From Gloeocapsopsis crepidinum LEGE 06123 (GTDB lineage Bacteria; Cyanobacteriota; Cyanobacteriia; Cyanobacteriales; Chroococcidiopsidaceae), in contig NZ_JADEWN010000023.1 in NCBI RefSeq assembly GCF_015207655.1, positions 1 to 64,000 of the forward strand: 64,000 nt of DNA. Direction: 5' to 3'. A program made the position numbers and the translations under genes. Below, piece by piece: positions 16,521-24,205 of the stretch. Numbering within the stretch: position 1 is the stretch's first letter; each line of letters begins with the position of its first letter. The notes beneath the pieces were generated by a model that saw only the letters and a list, made by a program, of their open reading frames with translations, was not told where the DNA came from and searched no databases.

Positions 16521-17198
16521 ATGAACATCAAGCCAATGTTAGCGCGCCTACAAAGCGCAACAGAAACGAATGTCATAGAAAGAATGATGCTGCTAGCACC
16601 AGCTGCATCGCAAATTCAGGAAACCACTAAGTCGGTTGACTTGGTTGTGGGTTATAACAGTTCTCCAAACAGTCAAACAGCACTGGATCTAACCTTGTGG
16701 ATTGCTCATCAAACTCGCCTAGCAACTCAAAAGCAAGTTACTGTTCACGTAGTCTATGTTCTAGAAGAACACACTCAGCATCGCCATTGCCCAATTTCTC
16801 CTACTTTTGATCTAAGCAGGTTATATAGTGAGAGTATTTCGCGAGAATTAGCTCACGTAGCCAACAGAGGTTCTCGGTCGAATGCGACGCAACATTCAGA
16901 AATGCTGCTATTACAGCCACGCATCACATCACCAGATTTGTTTGAACAAGCTGACTTAATTTTATGGCAAGCCAAGAGCCTTGCAGCAGAATGGCGGGGT
17001 TCTCTTGTTGCTCATCTGCGGTTTGGTAACGTTGCTTCAGAACTCAAAGCAGTTGTAGAGTCAGAAAATGCATCTTTGCTGTTTTTAGGTTGCAACTCAG
17101 CAAATCATTTAATCGTTCAGCAACTTGGTTCTAATTTTCCGTGTGCTGTCCTAGGTATAGACTTTGCTACAGGAAAAGTACTTGCTGGTGTTCACTAG
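16521..17198 (+). CDS. Universal-stress-like (UspA fold) protein
   Basis: 225 residues. From about 40 the chain reads VDLVVGYNSSPNSQTALDL, the usual first strand and helix of a Usp domain, followed by VTVHVVYVLEE. After a long polar insertion the domain closes with ELKAVVESENASLLFLGCNS. The canonical ATP loop G-2X-G-9X-G-S/T is not clear, so nucleotide binding is uncertain. The N-terminal ~35 residues are unassigned. It lies 90 bp downstream of a c-di-AMP riboswitch, implying repression or induction with c-di-AMP level and a link to osmotic or potassium homeostasis. AAGGT lies about 12 bases before the ATG. Confidence 0.72.
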   Translation: MNIKPMLARLQSATETNVIERMMLLAPAASQIQETTKSVDLVVGYNSSPNSQTALDLTLWIAHQTRLATQKQVTVHVVYVLEEHTQHRHCPISPTFDLSRLYSESISRELAHVANRGSRSNATQHSEMLLLQPRITSPDLFEQADLILWQAKSLAAEWRGSLVAHLRFGNVASELKAVVESENASLLFLGCNSANHLIVQQLGSNFPCAVLGIDFATGKVLAGVH

Positions 17199-17218
17199 TT
17201 GACTTTACAACTAACTCA

Positions 17219-17920
17219 TCACAACAATTCAGCTTTTGCTAGTTCAGTTTCAACAACCTTAGCACCTTCCAAATTTGCAAAAGTTAGCTTAGCTTGACTC
17301 AAGTTTGCACCTGTAAGATCTGCTAAGGTTAAATTTGCGCCTGTAAGATCTGCTTGTGTGAGGTCAGCATCTTTCAGGCAAGCACGATATAAATTAGACT
17401 CTTTGAGATTTGCTTGCGATAGGTTTGCTCTTGTTAAGTTGCACATTGACAAAGTTGTTTTACTCAAGTTTGTCAAACTTAAATCAGTATTTGTGAAATC
17501 TGCTGCAGTTAAATCAGCATAGCTCAGGTTGGTTTCCCAAAGATTAGAACCACTCAACTTTGCCCAACTTAGATTGATTGCAACCAATTTGTTAGAAGTG
17601 ATGGTTACACCCCTTAAGTTCGCATTAGTAAAGTTTTTTTCACCGGCTTGATAGCGTCGTAGCAACTCGTTAGCAGTCAATCGAGTGAGATAAGTTACTT
17701 CTGCCCCAGAATAGCACCATTGTGCTTGAATTAAGCTAGCAGCAGTATTGACAGCAACCTCATCACATTTATTCATGACGATACCGTTGCATCCATCCCA
17801 CTCGCCGCCCAACATAAAAGCAATTTCATTAGCCGCAGTTGGTGTGTCGAATAAGATAACGTTTTGCTTTGGTGAAAACCAATTAGTAAATTGAAGTAGG
17901 CGTTGTGGAAGTAGTACCAT
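17219..17920 (-). CDS. Pentapeptide-repeat protein
   Basis: 233 residues, apparently soluble. The N-terminal ~90 residues are non-repetitive, with two Cys (WDGCNGIVMNKCDE) and the segment LTRLTANELLRRYQAGEKNF, the usual lead-in to cyanobacterial repeat proteins. From about 95 to the end there are roughly 25 consecutive A(D/N)LxxA(D/N)L-type repeats that predict a right-handed quadrilateral beta helix. No signal peptide or membrane helix is present. The molecular role is unknown; some family members mimic DNA or act as scaffolds. It is convergent with the Usp-like gene, whose 3' end is 20 bp away. Confidence 0.85.
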   Translation of the reverse strand: MVLLPQRLLQFTNWFSPKQNVILFDTPTAANEIAFMLGGEWDGCNGIVMNKCDEVAVNTAASLIQAQWCYSGAEVTYLTRLTANELLRRYQAGEKNFTNANLRGVTITSNKLVAINLSWAKLSGSNLWETNLSYADLTAADFTNTDLSLTNLSKTTLSMCNLTRANLSQANLKESNLYRACLKDADLTQADLTGANLTLADLTGANLSQAKLTFANLEGAKVVETELAKAELL

Positions 17921-18414
17921 TGGAAGTGAAAAACTGTTTACAGAAGAAAGACTTGTCGAGAATTACTATTATGCTGTCATCGCAACCATTAAAGATAAAT
18001 ATGTTCGGTCTTTAGCTAGTATAGTAAGAATCCGTTTGCCAATGAATATTGGTTTGATTCTGAACGTATTTCTTTTAATGCTTCTATCATAACTCCTTTA
18101 TAACAAGTGTATAACTTGAGTTGTGAACAATGCGACGATCAGCATATATTTTGAGCCAATGCCTCTATTCTCTTTACACCTCCACTGAAAGCTGAAAGCT
18201 TACTAACATCGTTTAAAACAACAAAATGATGTTGACAAAATTACCTGTAGAAAGTTTTTATAACAGCTACAAATCGTGTAGCAGCACTAAAAAACAACAT
18301 GAGCCAATAAATAAAAAAAACTAGTCTGAATCTGCATTCTAATACCGTTTGATGATGTAAGACTTATCAATTTTTCGTTATGTTGTGCAGAATAGATAAC
18401 TGAAAAATAACCTT
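17921..18414. other. Intergenic, no gene seen (494 bp)
   Basis: AT-rich spacer between divergent genes. Only a small CCAAT/ATTGG inverted repeat (near 18040) stands out. No tRNA, conserved ORF or strong terminator recognised. Confidence 0.45.
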
Positions 18415-19086
18415 ATGCTTGTCATTCACCACCTCAACAACTCCCGCTCGCAACGTATACTGTGGTTGCTAGAGGAACTCGGACTAAATTATGAAATCAA
18501 GTGCTACGAACGCGACCCAAAAACAATGCTTGCGCCAGAGTCACTGCGCGAAGTGCATCCTTTGGGTAAGTCTCCAATTATTACCGATGACGCGCTAACG
18601 CTGGCAGAATCTGGGGCTATTATCGAGTACCTAATTAAGCAATATGGTAAGGAACAGTTTGCACCTCCACCATGCACACCAGAAAGATTACAGTATACCT
18701 ATTGGTTACATTATGCTGAAGGCTCTGCAATGCCGCCACTATTATTAAAGTTAGTGTTTGATCGCATTGAACAGCAGCCACTGCCTTTTTTTATCCGTCC
18801 GATCGCACGACTAATTGCGAGTCGAACTAAAAGTTCTTTTATTGAACCTCAAATTACGCAACATCTTAATTATCTAGAAGCAGAACTTGGAAAAAGCTTG
18901 TGGTTTGCGGGTGAGGAATTTACTGCAGCTGATATTCAGATGAGCTTTCCTATCGAAGTGGCAGCCGCACGAGCAGGCTTAGACGCAACTCATCCAAAGT
19001 TGATTAGCTTTCTAGATCGTATTCATGCACGTCCAGCATACCAACGTGCTCTAAAGCAAGGCGGTACTTACAAGCTTCTCAGTTAG
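18415..19086 (+). CDS. Glutathione S-transferase
   Basis: 223-residue cytosolic GST. The N-terminal thioredoxin-like domain (1-80) has HHLNNSRSQRILWLLEELG, with the Ser of NNSRS in the position of the catalytic residue, and LGKSPIITDDALTLAESGAI forming the cis-Pro and glutathione gamma-Glu site. The C-terminal helical domain includes WFAGEEFTAADIQMSFPIEV. It conjugates or reduces via glutathione, probably for oxidative or xenobiotic stress; the class is uncertain. It starts at ATG with no close upstream neighbour and is followed by a 470-bp gene-free gap. Confidence 0.88.
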   Translation: MLVIHHLNNSRSQRILWLLEELGLNYEIKCYERDPKTMLAPESLREVHPLGKSPIITDDALTLAESGAIIEYLIKQYGKEQFAPPPCTPERLQYTYWLHYAEGSAMPPLLLKLVFDRIEQQPLPFFIRPIARLIASRTKSSFIEPQITQHLNYLEAELGKSLWFAGEEFTAADIQMSFPIEVAAARAGLDATHPKLISFLDRIHARPAYQRALKQGGTYKLLS

Positions 19087-19555
19087 AATGGTTGATGAGC
19101 GATCGCGCTTACAGAAATACTAAGAATTTGCAATTATTGTGAAGTTGATTTGATAATACATACTGCGATCGTGCTATTGCCTGCCAACTTAATTTACAAG
19201 CAAGGAGTCTCATTCTTGTATTTGTTGCAACTTTGAAGCAATTTGTCAATGACTGTATTGCCAACTCGATAGGTATATTCTCTAAGCCAAGACTGAAGAA
19301 TTTCTGAGGGGTCTAGACCAATGCAACCTCAGAGATTTGAGAAAAGCCAACAGAACCAGTGAGCAAATTCTTTGTTAGCACAAAATCAGTGTCGAATATA
19401 ACGATTAGCAATCTGTTTTTCCACAGCCATTCAGATGCACAATATCGTACTGGGCTTGTTTGCCAATCGAGTTGAGTTTATCTATTTAGGAATAGGCTTC
19501 CACACATTTGCAACACTACTACTACATAGCTATTGCCTCAACAAAAACTACAAAA
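19087..19555. other. Intergenic with a possible short gene remnant on the minus strand (469 bp)
   Basis: The minus strand holds an open frame of 44 codons at 19194-19328 (ILQSWLREYTYRVGNTVID within it) with no ATG. It is bounded upstream by a stop codon and has amino-acid-like composition. It could be the tail of a decayed gene or transposase, but I cannot name a family. Otherwise nothing recognised. Confidence 0.25.
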
Positions 19556-19915
19556 TTAACCCTTATCTGGATTTTCTAAAAACCTTCTCCGCATCTCCAT
19601 CAAGCTGTTAATTCGAGCGTTACTAGATTTCATCGTTTCCTCTGCCATCTTCTTAATTTCAGTGTCTGAAGATTGCATTGCTCTTTGAGCTGCATCAACC
19701 ATCTGCATATGTAGCAAAATCATCTCATCAATGAATGGTCTTGTTCTAGTGGCATCAAAGCGACTACGTGGATGCATTTGTGCAATAAGGTTCTGAGACT
19801 TGACAGTTTTGACATTAGCGACGACGTTGCTATCTAGTTGTGCAGCTTGTACAGTGGTTGCCATAGCTAGGTAGAAAATGGTCACAAGAGCAGAGTTTTT
19901 CAAAATCGAGTTCAT
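19556..19915 (-). CDS. Small secreted DUF305-like helical protein
   Basis: 119 residues with a Sec signal peptide (hydrophobic ALVTIFYLAMATTVQA, cleavage likely after AQA near 25). The mature part contains PFIDEMILLHMQMVDAAQRA followed by EIKKMAEETMKSSNARINSL. This resembles the DUF305 helical hairpin, in which an H-x-x-M pair and Met residues can bind metal, but only one such unit is present and the family is normally longer. A periplasmic location is inferred. It is isolated, with AGGAGAA about 6 bases upstream of its start on the minus strand, so translation is likely. Confidence 0.6.
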   Translation of the reverse strand: MNSILKNSALVTIFYLAMATTVQAAQLDSNVVANVKTVKSQNLIAQMHPRSRFDATRTRPFIDEMILLHMQMVDAAQRAMQSSDTEIKKMAEETMKSSNARINSLMEMRRRFLENPDKG

Positions 19916-20188
19916 AGAAATGGTTCTCCTTTATTAGTTTCTTTTCTGGTTTGTGTTAGAGTACCAACGCTGTACTAGTCTCTCTAGACAGTGTTAGAAA
20001 ATGCTAGAGTATTTCAACCTTAGCAACTCAAATTATACTCAGCTCATCTGAGAACTCCCTGAGTTTTAGCTGTGAGTTTTCTAAAGTATGGATATCAACT
20101 GACAACAAAACGACTACAAAGATAATCACAATATCTAAGTAGATTTAAATAGTTAAGGATATAGAGTAGATATCTCTAAATAGTAACC

Positions 20189-20302
20189 ATGCTAGAAAAT
20201 ATTATTTCTTGTCCACGCTGTGGTTATAGTCGTATATTTATAAACAGTTTCACCTATAACAGTAGTAACCAGACTTTCAAGTGCAACAGCTGTAACAGAT
20301 AA
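20189..20302 (+). CDS. 37-residue zinc-ribbon peptide
   Basis: A short ORF opening at ATG 20189 and ending in TAA. It encodes two CxxC knuckles, SCPRCGYSR near the N-terminus and KCNSCNR at the very C-terminus, about 20 residues apart. This is a classic four-Cys zinc ribbon. It could be a real small protein, or the leading zinc-ribbon piece of an IS1-type or similar transposase whose remainder is gone. No helix-turn-helix or catalytic part follows. The surroundings are AT-rich and gene-poor. Confidence 0.45.
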   Translation: MLENIISCPRCGYSRIFINSFTYNSSNQTFKCNSCNR

Positions 20303-20771
20303 TTTTTTTAGATATAAAAAACAAGATGATTGAATAGAAAACCAAAATTTAATAGACACTGGACTTACACAGTTAAGTCAATTCCGCTTCACTAGTACCA
20401 TGAATAAACGTTTTTCCTTTTCTTCTTCCTCAGAATTTTTGAGAGGCTTTGTTGTAATTTATACTTCGATAAGCGAGTTCTATCATAATGGATACTGTAA
20501 GTTTATCAATGTAATAAGACTTGAAACAAGCTTTCGTAACTTTGCTCATTTCACTTAATACACTAAAGCAAAATAATTTATATTTTTCTTAACAGAAAAT
20601 CTCTAGAATTTATTTAATCTAAATCTCAAAGAAACACAGCTACACTAATACAAAATCTCTGTACATAATACTCACTCGTCCCACCTGCAAATAGCATAGG
20701 TAAAAATAGAAGGGGGTGAGAAAATTCAAAGAATATATATTCTATATCCCCCTACTACTCCTACTCACTCC
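20303..20771. other. Intergenic, 469 bp
   Basis: AT-rich. At 20711-20752 a long imperfect hairpin (AGGGGG, with an inner GAATATATATTC palindrome, then CCCCCT) could be the terminator of the minus-strand secreted-protein gene that ends at 20772. Nothing else seen. Confidence 0.35.
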
Positions 20772-21278
20772 TCACTCAGTTACGATGTATCGCTCAAGTC
20801 CAGTAAGCGGTGGTAGAGAACAAGAGATTTCGTAAGCTCCTCCAGGGGATTGGGGCACGGCAGCTATGTTGATCGTAAAATCTCCAGCACTAGTAGTAAC
20901 GCAGGATATTCTCTCAGAGAAAACATTTCCGTTCGCCTGGTAGGTGCGCATCTGGCACTGAGTCGTGGCACTCGGAGGGGTACCGAAGCGTTGCAATTGA
21001 ATCGTAGCAAAAGGACCATTAAAACTGTTGTCGCTGCTGCCAGTAATATCTCGGACGATAGGACAGCGCACGAGCACTGGGTTATTGGAGTTGTTGAAAA
21101 TCCCACCGTTTCTGTTGACGTTAGAAACATCAGTACCCTGTGCAGGATCGCACATGCTACCTACGTAGACTTTAGCATCTCCAGCCAAGGCGGCAGTAGA
21201 AATTCCTGCTGTAGACATTAAGGTTATGGCGAGTACAAAGAGAACTCTTGACTGTGTTAAGAGTTGTGTAGGGTTCAT
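20772..21278 (-). CDS. Secreted protein of unknown function with conserved Cys
   Basis: 168 residues with a clear signal peptide (VLFVLAITLMSTAGISTAALA, cleavage near 32). The mature part has six Cys, in GSMCDPAQGT, VRCPIV, TTQCQMRT, ISCVTT and ISCSLPP, so disulfides in the periplasm or outside the cell are plausible. The composition is rich in Ser, Thr, Asn and Gly, suggesting a beta-rich fold. I do not recognise a named family. It is isolated; the plus-strand ORFs opposite it are shadows. Confidence 0.6.
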   Translation of the reverse strand: MNPTQLLTQSRVLFVLAITLMSTAGISTAALAGDAKVYVGSMCDPAQGTDVSNVNRNGGIFNNSNNPVLVRCPIVRDITGSSDNSFNGPFATIQLQRFGTPPSATTQCQMRTYQANGNVFSERISCVTTSAGDFTINIAAVPQSPGGAYEISCSLPPLTGLERYIVTE

Positions 21279-22767
21279 AATTACCTATTTTTTATATTTC
21301 CAGTTGTGCTTCAAGAAAGCTTGGAGTTTGTCTGTACCTTTTGGTACATGACCAACTTTCATTTACAAAACTAATTTGAAAATTTGTATTTGTCGTTACA
21401 GAAAATCTCTGCATCTCACCTATTAAATGCTCGAAAAAACCTGAGTTAATCTCTATAGATCTCTGTTTCGTTGTTGAGAAGTGTGATATTACTACAAATT
21501 AAAAACGCCAAAACACCAAGATTTCTAAAAAATTAGTGAGGTCTTACTACCTCTGAAAATCTCGGTTACAAATTAACTGCAGTATTTGATGTAACAAAAG
21601 TAACGAATTTTGAACAAGTGCTAGAGTGGAAGCTTGGTAAAATTAGACCTACGAACAGATTGCCGAGACTTACTTCTGCCTACTTAGTAAGCTATTTGCA
21701 TCAGTATTGTTAAATCAACTGTGATTACCAAAAGAAGGCTCAGCCTAGAATTACTTCTTCCATAAGTAAAAAAGCTCATTTGTACCACCGTCACTGTTTC
21801 TTAGTAGAAGCGATCAGCTACTATGCAACTGGTGAGTGCTATATCGATGCTTGTTTTTAGTTACAGCAGCTAAGATTTAGGATTTTAAAAGAGTAACGGT
21901 AAGCGATCGTGTCAGTTCACTTTTGAGTTGTGAGGATTGATTAACAATTAAACGAGTAATAGATGTTTATCACAATATAGTCTTAATACTGGTTTAAACA
22001 ACCTAGCTTTGCCCTATAAGAAGTACAAAATTCTACAAACTGATTAAGCCAATGAGTAATAATTGGCAGATTTAATTATTTGGCTAGCAGTACGGCAATA
22101 GCATTATTTGAAGTGACTGCATCGTAAGCAAAACACTTGGGTATTCCAAGTCGATGGAGATGATAATAACCTAGACATCGTTTTTTCACTTCTGTGGACT
22201 TTCTCAAAAATCTCTTACCCTACGTCGATCGAGGTTAAACTGCTTTAAATGCAGTAACTATAAGTGAATGTCCTAAATCAATGCTACAAATTTGTAAATT
22301 ATTCTTACACAGCGGTGGTATCTTACGTAAAAAGAAACGACAGCATCGCACTCTTGTCAATTTTTTCTAAAAAGTGTCTGAGTTAGAGATCGCTAACTGC
22401 ATAATTCTCTGCTATCAGACCGATAAATATATAGGCGGAGCAATTTGCCTAATCTACTCTATATACTGAACCCCATATTTGTAGCCCAAGCCCTGGTTTT
22501 ATGCTAGGGCTTTATAATTGTTGCTTATACTGATGATATTTTTATCCTGCATTTGCCAGTATTGATTTACCGTAATACTCTCAGACTGGCGGGTTGAACG
22601 TGCGCTATAAGCTGAGCTTGAAGAAGACGTTAGTTCAGGAGTTCTGCGAGTTATGTTCAAAACACTTGCCCTATTGCCATATTCGCTATGCATTTTAATG
22701 GTTTTGATTGAGAAAACTTATGCTGCATTATTGAAGATAGAGCAACCTAGCTAATAGGGAAAATAAG
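21279..22767. other. Gene-poor region, 1.49 kb
   Basis: No convincing gene. It holds a terminator-like hairpin at 22488-22512 and a degenerate piece of the GTGGACTT hairpin repeat near 22185-22200. A 43-codon plus-strand frame without a start (22117-22248, with WVFQVDGDDNNLDI in it) reads like a protein remnant. An unrecognised ncRNA ending at the hairpin is possible. Confidence 0.4.
22488..22512 (+). terminator. Terminator-like hairpin in a gene-free region
   Basis: AAGCCCT (22488-22494) pairs perfectly with AGGGCTT (22506-22512) over an 11-base loop, followed by TATAATTG. No coding gene ends just upstream on the plus strand, so if real it would close a non-coding transcript. Confidence 0.4.
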
Positions 22768-23061
22768 ATGACATCAGTTAAAAACGAGCGTCCTCATAGT
22801 TTAATGCCAACACTATTAGAAATTCGCGATAGTGGTAAGTGCGGTATGCTAGAGTTTTCTTGTGTAGTTGATGAGCTGAAAGCTACGGGTCATGAAGAAG
22901 TAGCAGCTTGGCTAGAAAGTCATGAAGCAAGTTATAGGAAGATAATTACGCAGGAATTTTCTCAATGGCTCAAAGAACACTTCCCTGACGAGCCAGAATC
23001 AATAGCTCAAGATGCAGCTGCGGCAACTGGATTAGAAATGCCAGAAGACTCATTTAGTTGA
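22768..23061 (+). CDS. Small acidic protein, unknown
   Basis: 97 residues, acidic and mostly helical by eye, no signal peptide or membrane helix. The central part, ELKATGHEEVAAWLESHEAS, and the C-terminal AAAATGLEMPED give no family I can name. Start ATG 22768 has a weak upstream AGGG. The gene is convergent with map, and a strong hairpin at 23128-23149 separates the two 3' ends. Codon use is ordinary, so it is likely a real protein, but no function is proposed. Confidence 0.55.
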   Translation: MTSVKNERPHSLMPTLLEIRDSGKCGMLEFSCVVDELKATGHEEVAAWLESHEASYRKIITQEFSQWLKEHFPDEPESIAQDAAAATGLEMPEDSFS

Positions 23062-23127
23062 TCGTAATAATAGGCAGTTGAGCGATCGCATTTTAAGAAG
23101 GGCGAATTACATTTACCGCTAGATAAA

Positions 23128-23149
23128 TAAGTCCACCTCTGTGGACTTA
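23128..23149. terminator. Bidirectional hairpin between convergent genes (GTCCAC repeat, copy 1)
   Basis: TAAGTCCAC-CTCT-GTGGACTTA, a perfect 9-bp stem with a 4-base loop between the 97-residue gene and map. The same core recurs at 60102-60125, so it is both a probable terminator and a dispersed repeat. Confidence 0.6.
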
Positions 23150-23185
23150 CTCATGCGAAGCCTCAAGTTTAGTTGTAGGGATAAT

Positions 23186-24013
23186 CTAAAGTTTTGTTCG
23201 ATCTGTCAGAATTTCATACCCACTATCAGTTACTAACACAGTATGCTCAAACTGAGCAGAAAGAGAGTTATCTATAGTTACAGCTGTCCAGCGATCGCTT
23301 AATGTCCGAGTTAACTTAGAACCAGCATTCAAGATTGGCTCGATTGCGAGTGTCATCCCTGCTCTTAACTTGACATTCGGCATTTCTCGCGTACGGAAGT
23401 TAAACACTGAAGGTTCTTCGTGGAGATTGCGACCGACACCATGACCTGTAAAGTCTTCTACAATAACAAAACCGTTGGTTTCTACATGGTCTTGAATTGC
23501 GCCGGCAATATCCATAAGGTAGTTTCCAGCCTTGACTTGTGCGATACCTTTGTATAACGCCTCTTCAGCTACCTGAATTAATTTTGCAGCTTCAGGTGTA
23601 ACTTCGCCAACAGCAATAGTAATACACGAGTCACCATGAAAGCCCTGATGATAAGCGCCTGTATCTACTTTTAAAACATCCCCAGTCCGAATAACTTTCT
23701 TTGAATTGGGAATACCGTGCACGACTTCGTTGTTAATACTTGCACAAATTGAACCAGGAAAGCCGTGATAGCCTTTGAAGCTAGGAGTTGCGTCCATCTC
23801 ACGGATGCGTTTTTCGGCATAAGCATCTAAATCAGCTGTCGTCATTCCTGGTTGTACCATCTCAGAAATTTCTTTGAGCACAGTGGCAACAATCTTTGCT
23901 GATTGCCGCATAATATCTATTTCGCGTGCTGATTTAATTTCAATACCTCTGCGTTGCTTTTTTTGACGCGGGGCTGGAGTCGGTTGAGATAGTAAATTGC
24001 TAAGAATGTTCAT
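23186..24013 (-). CDS. map: Methionine aminopeptidase, type I
   Basis: Removes the initiator Met from nascent proteins. 275 residues: a ~30-residue basic N-terminal extension, then the pita-bread fold from [15 protein letters not shown]. Metal and active-site residues are in place: the substrate-binding His in [29 protein letters not shown] (two Asp), [14 protein letters not shown] (His), MTLAIEPIL (Glu) and [10 protein letters not shown] (Glu). The length and lack of the type II insertion make it type I. Convergent with the 97-residue gene; upstream is the M16 peptidase on the same strand, 190 bp away. Confidence 0.95.
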   Translation of the reverse strand: MNILSNLLSQPTPAPRQKKQRRGIEIKSAREIDIMRQSAKIVATVLKEISEMVQPGMTTADLDAYAEKRIREMDATPSFKGYHGFPGSICASINNEVVHGIPNSKKVIRTGDVLKVDTGAYHQGFHGDSCITIAVGEVTPEAAKLIQVAEEALYKGIAQVKAGNYLMDIAGAIQDHVETNGFVIVEDFTGHGVGRNLHEEPSVFNFRTREMPNVKLRAGMTLAIEPILNAGSKLTRTLSDRWTAVTIDNSLSAQFEHTVLVTDSGYEILTDRTKL

Positions 24014-24205
24014 GAGATACCGATGGGATGACTGAGGATATATAGATTAGGAATGACGATGACAGCAGTTTTTAGATAGATAGACTACAGAAGGTATATC
24101 AATATGCGAATCGCCTGTTAAAGCATTTTAATAAAGTATTACTTCCTATCTTAAAGTAATTTATCTTTACCTGAGCGTACTGCTCGCTGCAGGCGATCGC
24201 AATTT

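Noticed and set aside
20850-21221. Plus-strand ORF of 123 residues
   Set aside because: Lies entirely opposite the signal-peptide-bearing secreted protein on the minus strand, which has the better coding features.
22499-22693. Minus-strand ORF of 64 residues
   Set aside because: Ser/Thr/Arg-rich, no family resemblance, overlaps the orphan hairpin; not supported as a gene.
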